From Thereva unica (lineage: Eukaryota; Arthropoda; Insecta; Diptera; Therevidae), in the NCBI GenBank assembly GCA_949987705.1, contig CATLJY010000062.1:23790-87789 (forward strand): a stretch of 64,000 nt of DNA. Reading direction: 5' to 3'. Below the pieces are notes generated by a model. That model saw only the letters and a list, made by a program, of their open reading frames with translations, ran no database searches and was not told the DNA's origin. Position 1 is the first letter of the stretch; the number at the start of each line of letters is the position of its first letter. The translations under genes were made by a program, and so were the position numbers. Below, piece after piece: positions 21,828-31,489 of the stretch.

Positions 21828-23182
21828 TAGGGCTTACAATACCGGGATTTCGGGATCCCGAATACCGGAATCCCGGACGATTTTTGTCCGTTATTAAAAA
21901 CCGGTATTTATGTAAAAATACCGGTATTTTGGTATTACATTAGTTGATAAAAATTTAATTTATGCACAATATAAATCTAATTTAAAACTAGTAGGGCTGT
22001 GGGTTCGACCCGTTCGGTCCACACGATCAACTTCCCAGTATGATGGATGTTGAATATTATGATTGGATATTTTAATAATAAATGAACAATAGGCAATATA
22101 GAATATATGTATAATACCGAGAATTTTTCACAATTGTTTATAAATATTTTCGCTAAAATGTCAAACTAAATGTGCGCACTTACAAGATTAGGATGACGAA
22201 AATGTATATAAAATTGATGTGTTATTGTTTTTCGGCACCTCAATGAAGTCGATATAGTTTTTAGTTCGCGCGGTATCGTGCAGGTACAAAAATCACTTAG
22301 TCATTTAAACCAAAAAACCGCTGGACGGATTATTATAAAAATCTTATCAGATTATATTGTCGCTAATACGCTTCGAACGGCACCTCAAGTCAATATCTTT
22401 TGTGGTTCGGGCCATATCGTGCAGGTACAAAAATCACTTAAACAAAAAATCGCTTAAACAAAAAAACGGCTCGACCGAATTTTATGCTAATCTTTTCAGA
22501 TCATATTTTGGTTAATACTCTTCGAACGGCACGTCAATTAAGTCGATATCTTTTATAGTTCGCGGGATATCGTGCAGGTACAAAAATCACTTAAGTCATT
22601 TAAATTAAAAAACCGCTGGACCGAATATTATAAAAATCTTTTCAGATTATATTGTCGCTAATACGCTTCGAACGGCACCTCAAGTAAGTCAATATCTTTC
22701 GTGGTTCGGGCGATATCGTGCAGGTACAAAAATCACTTACGTCGCTTAAACAAAAAAACGGCTGGACCGAATTTCATGAAAATCTTTTCAGATCATATTT
22801 CGGTTGATACGCTTCGAACGACACCTCAACGAAGTCGATGTCAGTTTTGGTTGACGCGATATCGTGCAGGAAAAAATGACCACATCCGTACGCACATACA
22901 CACACACACACATACTTCCTCCCAATTTTTTGCTTAAAATGCTCCTGGGACCTTGAAAGATGAAAATACGTTGAAATTTTCGATTTCGATTTTCGGACCG
23001 ATTACAATAACTTCCTATACTGGGAAGTTAATAAATAAAAGGAATTAAACAATTAGATATATCAGAAAAAGAGAATTTTAATGAGTATTTACAATGAAGT
23101 CCCATTTTAACAGTTGTCACCACCAAAACAGAATTTCATTACCTAATATAAAACTAAATAAGGGAACTCAAGCGTTTAGGCG

Positions 23183-25247
23183 TATAACGGTCGGTTGAAA
23201 ATTTATTTTAATTGGGCAATTTATTTTGGAATCAACCTGTAAGGGGAAATTTCGCTCAAAATCACTTGGTACTAAAAAGGGAAATTTTAAGAAGTAGGCG
23301 AGGAAAGAAAAAAACAAAAATAGAGGAAAGAAAAATTTGACAGTCAGTTCCTAGAGTTTTTGCCGAGAGGTTAGCAAGTTTTTTTGCGGTCCGTTGGGAG
23401 AGCCTTAGTCCCGATTTAGTCGGTCAGTTCTCGAAAGTTTTTTATCAGTCCGAGTTAGTCCGAGGTTTGTGAGACAGTTTTTTGGAATACCGAAATAAAA
23501 TTCCCTTCGCTCGGGAAAAAATTGGTAAAACAAAAAAACTCGTTGTCCGGGTGTAAGATTGGTTGTGACGAAATAACTAGGGGCGGCTACCGTGTTAACT
23601 CCCAAACTGATGGCAAGCTAGAAAGTAAACCGAAAGCGTCAAAAACGAAGAAAAAGTAAAACCAACCAAAAGGGCTCGAGAAACCAGCGACGAAGAATCC
23701 TGCTTTTCATTTACCGGAGACAAAAAGGACTGGCATCATATGTGAAGCAAGGCGGTCATTCTACATCCAGCGGCAAATTTCGAAAGAGGATATTTGGTGC
23801 TATTCTTTTTATCAATTGGATTGCACATCTGGTTGTCAACCTGAAATCGGCGCAGTTTCTCAAGAGGGTAACAAAATTTCGCAGTATTAACACGGAAGTG
23901 ATTGGCTGCACTGGTGATTCTCATTTTTGGCATTACTGGAACCACCGCGTGAGGTTAGCGGTGTATTAAAGGTAAATATCCCACTATTGAGCGTTAATAC
24001 CCACATAATATCGAAGGAGTGCGGAATATATATGGAAGAAGGGGGCCTTCATTGCGGGCACCTTTCAGTATTAATCATCGAGGTATTTTACGGCAGATTA
24101 CTATTAATGAGTGACTTGGTGGCAGATCTGTTGATGAAATTCGGCGCCTGGTGAACGCGTTTCCAGTTACGGATAGTTATGGTGAACAGGCATTCCCAGG
24201 GCTACCGAGCCTTATCTACAATATGCTAAGGGGCTCGCTTTGGTTTTATCAGGAAGAAATAAAGAAAGTTAATCCTTTGACTTTGTCCGAGGACGAATGG
24301 AAATAGGTGTCGTATGTTAGTACATTTGAAGATTTTTGATTACCTGTTTTGTTCGTGAGTACGCCACAAAATCAGAGAAAATAAAAAAAATATACAATAA
24401 ATATATAAAGAAAACAAAAAAAAAACACAGACATACACAAGAGAAAATAACAGTTTCATTTTATCTCTATATAAAAATTTTAATTGCCTTATATTGTTAA
24501 TTTTAACCTTATTTATCTTTGTTTATACATTTGATTGGACTTTATTAGAAATATTTTTTTATCTTGATGTTTACAGGTAAATAGATTTTCTTTAATTGCA
24601 TCCTTGAGTTAAGATATCTTTTGTAAAAAAAAACGAAACGACGCAATGGTACCACGGCGACGTGTTTTTTTAATCTTTCGTAATTATTGAAGTATACGTA
24701 CTGGTACAGTACTGTTTTGTTTGAATGTGAGAATTTTGAATGGTTTATGGTTAATTAATATCGAATTGTATTGAATTACCTTCTTTTTGGTGATACCTGT
24801 AACAGACAGAAAATATTAAAGGATTGAAATGATAATTGCCATGGGTTAAAGTTTTTTTTTGAATGGTTGGGGCGGAATGTATCTCTTTCAGGGTTCTTAA
24901 GTAGTGCCTTTCCTTGTCAGCTGGTGGTTATCCAGACTATGAGCTGGCAAGGGACCGCACTACAGGACACGGCACAGGCGAGGACCGGAAAATGATGGAG
25001 GCGGAATCCAAAGTTGCACAGGCACAGGTAAGTGGTGAACCAACCGCGGTAAGGCCCGGCCACACACCCCACGTCCCCTCCGGCGAGCTAGATAACTCCG
25101 TGTGGCCGGTGTAGGAGTTCCGGATTTTCTTTTTATTTCTTGTGTCTGGTGTTGGCTCCTTGGCCATGCTCTTCCGGGCTTGTGGCTAAGGGGGTAACAC
25201 CTCGCATAAGTGGCGCCCACTATTTTCTCGCGCCATTATGCTGGTAC
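23183..25247 (+). repeat. 5' LTR (about 2,065 bp)
   Basis: Begins TATAACGGTCGG and ends GCTGGTAC. Only a one-base length difference in an A run near 24,416-24,425 was noticed against the 3' LTR, so integration was recent. AATAAA occurs near 24,258. Short open frames inside (for example 23,742-23,969) have no recognisable domain. A TGGCGCCCA sequence lies inside the LTR at 25,211, some 40 bp before the real primer site. Confidence 0.93.
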
Positions 25248-25252
25248 ATAAA

Positions 25253-25264
25253 TGGCGCCCAACG
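25253..25264 (+). promoter_or_regulatory. Primer-binding site, tRNA-Lys type
   Basis: TGGCGCCCAACG, five bases after the LTR end, is complementary to the 3' end of an arthropod tRNA-Lys including its CCA (from memory of tRNA-Lys(CTT), which ends CGTTGGGCG-CCA). It primes minus-strand DNA synthesis. Confidence 0.8.
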
Positions 25265-26628
25265 CAGCTTTTAAAGCCCGTTGACGGTCCTACACGGACC
25301 CTGAAGTTTAAATTTTTTTTGGTTTAGTACCACTTGTGCCTTCACGGACAACGTTTGATTTTTTTGTTTATGGTTCACCACTTTTACCCAGCGCTCGCTG
25401 TGGGCTAAGGTAGTACCGCGAAGCCTTAGTCCTTGTCTGTCTTGTCGATTTTTTTTCAGCATCTGTGTCCAAATTCTAGGTGAATTTTTATTTGTCTTCG
25501 CTTTTAGGCCTACCCGTTCTATTCAGCGGTAACTTCTTCTTTTTGGAGTAGCTTCGAACCATGCTGACCTGCACGGCTTGCTAACAAGCGGTGTTCGCTT
25601 GGCTATGCGTGCAGGTGTAGTAGTGGTTCATCTTTGTCCTGTTTCTAGGGTCGGCGACTCTGGTATCAGGCGTGATACCGCCTGCCACTGCGTCGGTCCG
25701 TGAACAGGATCTTCTTTTAATTTTTCCTGATGGAAGGTGAAGTTGGTACAAGGGCTTAACCGTCTTTGGTAACAGGCGTGTTACCGCCTGCCACTGCGCC
25801 CCTTGTTCCTTCTGATGGTCCATCCAGCTTTTTAAATTCTAATTTTTTGTTTACGTCCTGAGTTTTTTCCGTCTGGTTCATCCCAACTGATTGATTTTCC
25901 GAAAGGTAGCTCAGTTGTGATTGAACAGCGGATTCCCCAAATTTTTTTTATTTCTGAAGAAGTTTCCCTTTCGTGACTATGCCCTTTGACTTTTTGTTTC
26001 CGTCCTTCGTTCGGGGCAGACCTGAAGCTGGGTCGGCGACCTGGATGACACCTGGTGATGACTATGCTTCATAGTTTTCACCAGCTGGCATCGAGGCCAT
26101 CGACATGCGGGAGCCCTGAGGGGAAATGTTATCCGTCTCAACCATTCCTCGCTTATATTGAATTAAAGTACATAATCAACTCACCTACACTACCATATAT
26201 AGGCACTAATACACTTTTGCTGTTGTATCGCTATTCACTAATCAGCGTGGGCTGGGTTTTCTTTGAGGTACACTCACATACTCTCAATATTTAATTGATT
26301 TGTTAGTAGGCACTTGTTGTTATACGAATTGCTGTTGATTTGATTGGCTGTTCTATTTGAATTTATTTTCACACAATTTTTTTTTCCTTTCCTTCTTCGA
26401 ACCTTCTGTGCTTGTTGGGTAGAAGAACGTATACCGTTGGTAGCTACTATTGTAGATATTTGTTGGCATAAACTGTTTGTGAGTACAACCGCGAGTTCGT
26501 GTTCGGGATTACTCTGCGTGTGGGCAATAATTTTTCATATTCTTTGTTATCTAATTTTTGTGTACTTCCTTGGTGCTCGAGTTCGAGTATAGTCTGAGTG
26601 GGTTGTGATTATATCCTGGGATTAGACT
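25265..26628 (+). other. Retrotransposon 5' leader with repeated stem-loops
   Basis: A 1.36-kb untranslated leader between primer site and gag. Two near-identical segments at about 25,668-25,692 and 25,772-25,796 carry AGGCGTGATACCGCCT (or TT in the second) followed by GCCACTGCG; AGGCG and CGCCT can pair as a hairpin. Position and repetition would suit a packaging or dimerisation signal, which is inference. Open frames in this stretch have no motifs. Confidence 0.55.
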
Positions 26629-27726
26629 ATGGAGCTCAGAAGTGGAAGGACTGCAGGTACCACTTCTGGTGGAGGCAATCTCCCTAACGGAACCGAAGCC
26701 GGCCAGGGGGACTCACCAACCTTCCCCAACCCTACTCCTTCGCTGGAGGAGCAAGTTGCCCAGTTGAGGCAGGTTTTAGATACCCTGCTAATGCAGCAGC
26801 GACCTGCTGAGGTCCCTATGAACCTTGGGGTACCCAGGGATCAGCAGTCCACCCCGGAGGCGTCCCCACCTGCGGTCGGCAGGTTAGATTTCTTGCCAGG
26901 GACCCAACATCGCAAGTCTCCAGTTACGTTCTGGAATTTAAAATTCTCCGGCGAGGACAAAATGTTGTCGGCGGAGGAGTTTCTGTTCCGGGTGGAGCTG
27001 AAGGCTCGCGATGATGGAGTCCAGCAATCAGAAGTCTGCCGACATTTTTCTTCCTTGTTGTCTGGGCGAGCCACCGACTGGTACTGGTCGCAGTTTCGGC
27101 GCAAATTTTTAGATCCTGACTGGGAAACAGTTAAAGCCCATTTCATTCGCTATTTCCGAAGTCGCGAGTCGGATGAGGAACTAATATTGCAAATGATGGA
27201 CTGTAAGCAACACAATCTGTCTTTCGATGATTTCACTGCTCAGATGTTATCCCTGCACAACCGCATGGATAATCCCATGTCGGAAACAAGTCTGATCGGG
27301 ATAGTAATCCGAAACCTAAATTTTGCCTTGGGGTCAGCCGTAATCGGTCACAGCTTCACCAGCATGCCACAGTTGCGTGAGACTTGTATTAAAGTCGAAC
27401 GCTGGCAAACACAAAAGCGATTGGAACGTAGACCCGACCGACAAGTTCATGAGGTTAATTACTCGACGAACCCCGTAACAACGGACATGACTGCCCCAGA
27501 GATAGACGAAGTGACGGCGCCGCGTCAGAACCAGAGTAATCCACGACCGCTCCGGTGTTGGAATTGCCAGCAACCGGGTCATCCATTTATGGACTGCCCG
27601 TCTGAAACTCGTGGCCTGTTTTGCTACAAGTGTGGCAAGCCAGGAGTCGTCACACCAGTATGCCCCACCTGCCAGGGAAACCGGAGCCGGGGTGTGAGAC
27701 AGTACGGGAGTCCGCGCCCGAGCTAA
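26629..27726 (+). CDS. gag: Gag protein of the Osvaldo/Ulysses-like retrotransposon
   Basis: A 365-residue structural protein that would form the virus-like particle in the cytoplasm. A proline/glycine-rich N-terminus (1-90) leads to a retrotransposon-gag capsid domain (about 95-250; SGRATDWYWSQFRRKF and FDDFTAQMLSLHNRM are visible). The C-terminal nucleocapsid has a canonical CX2CX4HX4C knuckle, CWNCQQPGHPFMDC. A second knuckle, CYKCGKPGVVTPVC, has valine in place of the zinc-binding histidine. The ATG at 26,629 is the first in a long open frame after the leader. Pol overlaps its end in the -1 frame. It appears intact. Confidence 0.9.
   Translation: MELRSGRTAGTTSGGGNLPNGTEAGQGDSPTFPNPTPSLEEQVAQLRQVLDTLLMQQRPAEVPMNLGVPRDQQSTPEASPPAVGRLDFLPGTQHRKSPVTFWNLKFSGEDKMLSAEEFLFRVELKARDDGVQQSEVCRHFSSLLSGRATDWYWSQFRRKFLDPDWETVKAHFIRYFRSRESDEELILQMMDCKQHNLSFDDFTAQMLSLHNRMDNPMSETSLIGIVIRNLNFALGSAVIGHSFTSMPQLRETCIKVERWQTQKRLERRPDRQVHEVNYSTNPVTTDMTAPEIDEVTAPRQNQSNPRPLRCWNCQQPGHPFMDCPSETRGLFCYKCGKPGVVTPVCPTCQGNRSRGVRQYGSPRPS
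27675..27681 (+). promoter_or_regulatory. GGGAAAC -1 ribosomal frameshift heptamer
   Basis: The sequence is read G GGA AAC in the gag frame, the required X XXY YYZ phase, inside the gag/pol overlap and about 45 nt before the gag stop. Shifting -1 here enters the pol frame, which is open across this point. The downstream sequence is GC-rich and could fold, but I did not model it. Confidence 0.7.
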
Positions 27727-30700
27727 GCTCGCCCGTTTTCCCTACACATTCTTCATATACACCAGATATGACTACCATCAGCGACTTTACGTCAACTGAT
27801 GCTCTTCCTGTTTTTCCCTCAGAGGAGGTTAAACTTTCGTTCCTTTCCCGTTGGAAGAGATATATCTCCACTCGTGCCCGCATCTTTTCGGAGCCACCTT
27901 TCGTGGACTCCCTCACTTCCAAGCGCACCCCTCCCCAAATTAGAGTACGAGCTAAGGAGAAGCGACAATGTTTGCAGAAAATTGTTTCTGCCTTCATCTC
28001 GGATTCGTCAGATCCTCGTCTGTTTACGAAGGTCCTCATAGCTAATGAGGAAGTGGTTGGGTTGTTGGACAGTGGTGCCACTGTTAGCTGTTTGGGAAGA
28101 GATGCCGAAGCGTTTCTAGCGAATCATCCCGAAGTGACAGTCTGCACTTTGCGCTCTGTAGTGCATACTGCTGACGGGGCTCCGCAGAGACTTTGCGGTT
28201 ATATTCGAGTTCCAATCTCCTTTGGAGGAAGGACCCGGGATATAACCATCTATGTGGTGCCCAGTCTCAGCCAGAGACTGTACCTAGGGATGGATTTCTG
28301 GAATCTTTTCGGCCTAGCTCCCCAAATAGTCGGCGAGATAAACGCTCCATCCGTGTCTGCAAAAATGCACGACTTAACGTCTACGCAATGCGAACGGTTG
28401 GAACGCGTCAAGGCCAGATTTCCCTCCTTCGATGTCTTCGGACTGGGAAAGACTAACCTGGAGGAACACATCATTGACACTGGTGACTCAGTTCCTATTA
28501 AACAGAGGCATTATCCGGTCTCACCCGCTGTACAACAGCTGATGTATGGTGAGTTAGACAGGATGCTGTCGCTGGGGGTGATTGAGCCATCAAATAGTCC
28601 CTGGAATTCTCCAGTGGTGTTGGTTCGTAAACCAGGTAAGGTCCGCCTGTGCCTTGACTCTCGCAAGGTGAACAGTGTCACTATCAAAGACGCCTATCCT
28701 CTTCCACACATTGATGGTCTACTTGGTCGTCTTCAAGACACCAAGTTCATCACGAGCTTAGACCTGAAGGACGCCTTCTGGCAAATCCCTTTAGAGATGA
28801 AGTCGCGAGAGCGGACAGCTTTCACTGTCCCCGGTCGTCCACTGTACCAGTTCACAGTTATGCCTTTCGGCTTATGTAACGCCCCACAGCGCATGTGTCG
28901 CTTGATGGATAAGACCATCCCGGGCCATTTACGTGAAAACGTTTTTGTCTATCTGGACGACCTGCTCATAGTTTCACCTGACTTTGACTCCCACCTAAAG
29001 CTTTTGGACGAAGTGGCCAGCTGTCTCCGTCGTGCGGGGTTAACCATCAATTTATCTAAAAGCAAATTTTGCGTGACTGAAGTCAAGTATCTCGGCTTCA
29101 TAATCGGTGATGGGACTCTGAAAACCGATCCTAACAAGGTGACGGCCATCATGGACTTCCCGACTCCGAAGTCTCATAAGCAGACCCGGAGGTTTTTGGG
29201 AATGACCGGATGGTATCAGCGTTTCATACCCAATTATGCTAGCGTGGCTTCTCCAATCACGGATTGTTTGAAGTCTAAATCTTTTAGTTGGACTGATGAG
29301 GCCCAGCAGTCGTTCGAGACTTTGAAAAAGCTGATGACAGAAGCTCCTCTGTTAGTCACTCCAGATTTTTCTAAGCCTTTCTATATTCAGTGCGATGCCA
29401 GCAGGACTGGTGTAGGTAGTGTGCTCTTTCAAAAGGACATGGATGGAGGAGAACATCCGATTGCTTATATGTCCAAGAAATTGAACGGAGCACAACGGAA
29501 CTACACCATTACTGAGCTCGAATGCTACGCAGCCGTGCTGAGTATAAAGAAGTTTAGAGCGTATGTTGAGGGACAGACTTTCACGGTCATTACTGACCAT
29601 GCAAGTCTGAAATGGCTCATGAGCCAGAAAGAGCTTAACGGTCGTTTAGCCCGGTGGAGTCTTAAGCTTCAGGGGTTCGACTTTACGATCGAACACCGTA
29701 AAGGCACCCACAATGTGGTTCCCGATGCCTTGTCACGCATGGATTGCGTTGACGAATTGTCCTTGTGTTTCGACGTGGACTTAAATGCCCCGTCTTTCAA
29801 GTCCCGTGAATATCTTCGTCTGGGTGATAGCCTCAGGCAAGCCTCACCGCAGCTACCAGACCTGCGAGTTGAAGATGGGTACGTTTTCAAGCGTACATCA
29901 CCACGTACTGGAAACCCGATTGCTGACGACCTGACATGGAAGTTGTGGATTCCGATGGAAATGACCGCGTCGCTCGTCGAATCATCTCATTCGCCTCCCC
30001 AAGCATCGCATGGTGGAGTAAGGAAAACCCTAGCCCGATTGCGATGCAAGTACTTTTGGCCAGGTATGGCAAAACAAGTTCGGGAGTTCATCGGTAAGTG
30101 TGATGTCTGCAAAACCACCAAAGCCCCCAGCTCAGTACTTCGACCACCTATGGGAAACCCCATGGATGTGTCGAGGCCGTTCCAATTTTTATACGTCGAT
30201 TTCTTAGGTCCTTATCCCAGGTCGAAGAAAGGCCACACGGCAGTATTTGTTGTATTGGATGCTTTCACCAAGTTTGTCTTCCTGCACCCCGTGTCCGCTG
30301 AGACCACGGCGGTGTCCGTCAAGTTTCTTGAGCAAACTATCTTTCATACCTTTGGAGTTCCTGAAACGGTCTTCTCCGACAATGGTCGGCAATTCACCTC
30401 CAAAGAGTTTGCTAAATTGTTGACCGACTATGGCGTGCACCATGTGCGCACGGCTGTATATTCGCCTCACCCTAACGCTTCCGAGCGGGTGAATAGATCC
30501 ATCCTAACCGCCATTAGGGCGTACTTAAAGGAGGATCATCGTGAGTGGGATAGACATCTGTCGTCCATTGAATGTGCTCTTCGTAGTACCCACCACGAGG
30601 CGATCGGCATGTCCCCGTATCAGGCCCTGTTTGGTAGCCACATGATCCTGCACGGATCAGCATATCCAGTCCTGAAGAAACTGAACGTTTTACAGGAGGG

Positions 30701-31016
30701 TGACATAGCTTTTCTACCATTGACGGACAAAATGCAGATGCTTCGTGAGCGGATTGCTGTTAATTTAGCCGCCGCACACATCAGACATAAAACCCAATAC
30801 AACTTGCGGTGTCGTGTGGGCAGTTTTCGTCCCGGAGAGGAGGTTTACCGGAGAACTTTCTGGGTGAGTAACCGAGCGGGTCGTTTCAGTGCCAAGTTAG
30901 CACCCCGGTTCTTGAAAGCTCGGATACGTAAAAAAATTGGAACCAGCTTGTACGAGCTGGAGGATTTGGGAGGTAAGAGCATAGGGGTATATCACGCCAA
31001 AGACCTACGACGTTGA
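27675..31016 (+). CDS. pol: Pol polyprotein: protease, reverse transcriptase, RNase H, integrase
   Basis: An open frame of 1,131 codons (27,621-31,016), used from the frameshift site. Aspartic protease: GLLDSGATVSC at about residue 146. Reverse transcriptase: CLDSRKVNSVTIKDAYPLPH, MPFGLCNAPQRMCRLM and catalytic YLDDLL at about 443. RNase H: QCDASRTGVGS at about 590 and TDHASLKWL at about 657. Integrase: an HHCC finger (H..H at about 790-797, CDVC at about 827), then catalytic D (YVDFLGP), D (FSDNGRQF) and E (NASERVNR). Domain order RT-RNaseH-integrase defines Ty3/Gypsy. No chromodomain is evident. No stop or frameshift was seen, so the element may be active. Confidence 0.93.
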   Translation, partial: GKPEPGCETVRESAPELSSPVFPTHSSYTPDMTTISDFTSTDALPVFPSEEVKLSFLSRWKRYISTRARIFSEPPFVDSLTSKRTPPQIRVRAKEKRQCLQKIVSAFISDSSDPRLFTKVLIANEEVVGLLDSGATVSCLGRDAEAFLANHPEVTVCTLRSVVHTADGAPQRLCGYIRVPISFGGRTRDITIYVVPSLSQRLYLGMDFWNLFGLAPQIVGEINAPSVSAKMHDLTSTQCERLERVKARFPSFDVFGLGKTNLEEHIIDTGDSVPIKQRHYPVSPAVQQLMYGELDRMLSLGVIEPSNSPWNSPVVLVRKPGKVRLCLDSRKVNSVTIKDAYPLPHIDGLLGRLQDTKFITSLDLKDAFWQIPLEMKSRERTAFTVPGRPLYQFTVMPFGLCNAPQRMCRLMDKTIPGHLRENVFVYLDDLLIVSPDFDSHLKLLDEVASCLRRAGLTINLSKSKFCVTEVKYLGFIIGDGTLKTDPNKVTAIMDFPTPKSHKQTRRFLGMTGWYQRFIPNYASVASPITDCLKSKSFSWTDEAQQSFETLKKLMTEAPLLVTPDFSKPFYIQCDASRTGVGSVLFQKDMDGGEHPIAYMSKKLNGAQRNYTITELECYAAVLSIKKFRAYVEGQTFTVITDHASLKWLMSQKELNGRLARWSLKLQGFDFTIEHRKGTHNVVPDALSRMDCVDELSLCFDVDLNAPSFKSREYLRLGDSLRQASPQLPDLRVEDGYVFKRTSPRTGNPIADDLTWKLWIPMEMTASLVESSHSPPQASHGGVRKTLARLRCKYFWPGMAKQVREFIGKCDVCKTTKAPSSVLRPPMGNPMDVSRPFQFLYVDFLGPYPRSKKGHTAVFVVLDAFTKFVFLHPVSAETTAVSVKFLEQTIFHTFGVPETVFSDNGRQFTSKEFAKLLTDYGVHHVRTAVYSPHPNASERVNRSILTAIRAYLKEDHREWDRHLSSIECALRSTHHEAIGMSPYQALFGSHMILHGSAYPVLKKLNVLQEGDIAFLPLTDKMQMLRERIAVNLAAAHIRHKTQYNLRCRVGSFRPGEEVYRRTFWVSNRAGRFSAKLAPRFLKARIRKKIGTSLYELEDLGGKSIGVYHAKDLRR

Positions 31017-31343
31017 TTTTCCTCAAGGTTCCATCTTCATTTCTTTTATTTTTGGTCAGGCTGTGGGTGTACCTCGGCGAACTAGTTGCCTGTCGTCCTA
31101 CTGGGGTGAGTCACATGCAATGTGGGATTGCGTGAGATTAACTCCATGGTACGAGAGGAAACCGGTTCGGGCGAGAATGTCTGTAAGTTTACAGGAGCCG
31201 GAGGGGGACAATATGGAATTGCCTTCAGCCGGATCCTGGTACTTCCAGATATTCTTCCGAGTGATCTACGGACTGCTCCACCTTTTCAAAGTTGGCATAA
31301 TCACTCCTCTAACCTTGTACCGTATTACGACTGTTACATGTAT
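31017..31343 (+). other. Retrotransposon 3' non-coding segment
   Basis: Between the pol stop and the tRNA-like sequence. Two overlapping frames of 79 and 96 codons (31,063-31,361) lack any envelope signature such as a signal peptide plus transmembrane anchor, so no env gene is claimed. Confidence 0.5.
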
Positions 31344-31412
31344 GCCCGGCTAGCTAACTAGCGCATGAGACTCCTATTCTCAGGTCGTGAGTCGAGTCCC
31401 ACATTGGCGCCA
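31344..31412 (+). tRNA. tRNA-Lys-derived sequence inside the retrotransposon (not a functional gene)
   Basis: This 69-nt stretch matches, segment by segment, the arthropod tRNA-Lys(CTT) sequence as I remember it: acceptor/D-arm start GCCCGGCTAGCT, anticodon arm GCATGAGACTC..ATTCTCAGG, T-arm TCGTGAGTCGAGTCCCAC, and 3' end TTGGCGCCA including the CCA, which eukaryotic tRNA genes do not encode. D-loop bases and several single bases are missing, so it would not fold normally. It lies 77 bp before the 3' LTR of an element whose primer site is complementary to tRNA-Lys, suggesting capture of its own primer. Confidence 0.75.
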
Positions 31413-31489
31413 AAGATATTTGATCTACGGCGACCGTTTTTTTTCGGCTCCTCACTGCCTCGCGAGTCGGCTTTGTGGACCCGAGGGTA

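Noticed and set aside
23742..23969. Protein-coding gene inside the long LTR
   Set aside because: 75 codons with no domain. Its duplicate in the other LTR is expected from LTR identity and gives no independent support.
31063..31361. env gene of the first LTR retrotransposon
   Set aside because: Two short overlapping frames without signal peptide, cleavage site or membrane anchor.
31344..31412. Functional tRNA-Lys gene
   Set aside because: Missing bases in the D and T arms would prevent folding, and it lies within a retrotransposon. It is treated as a captured relic.
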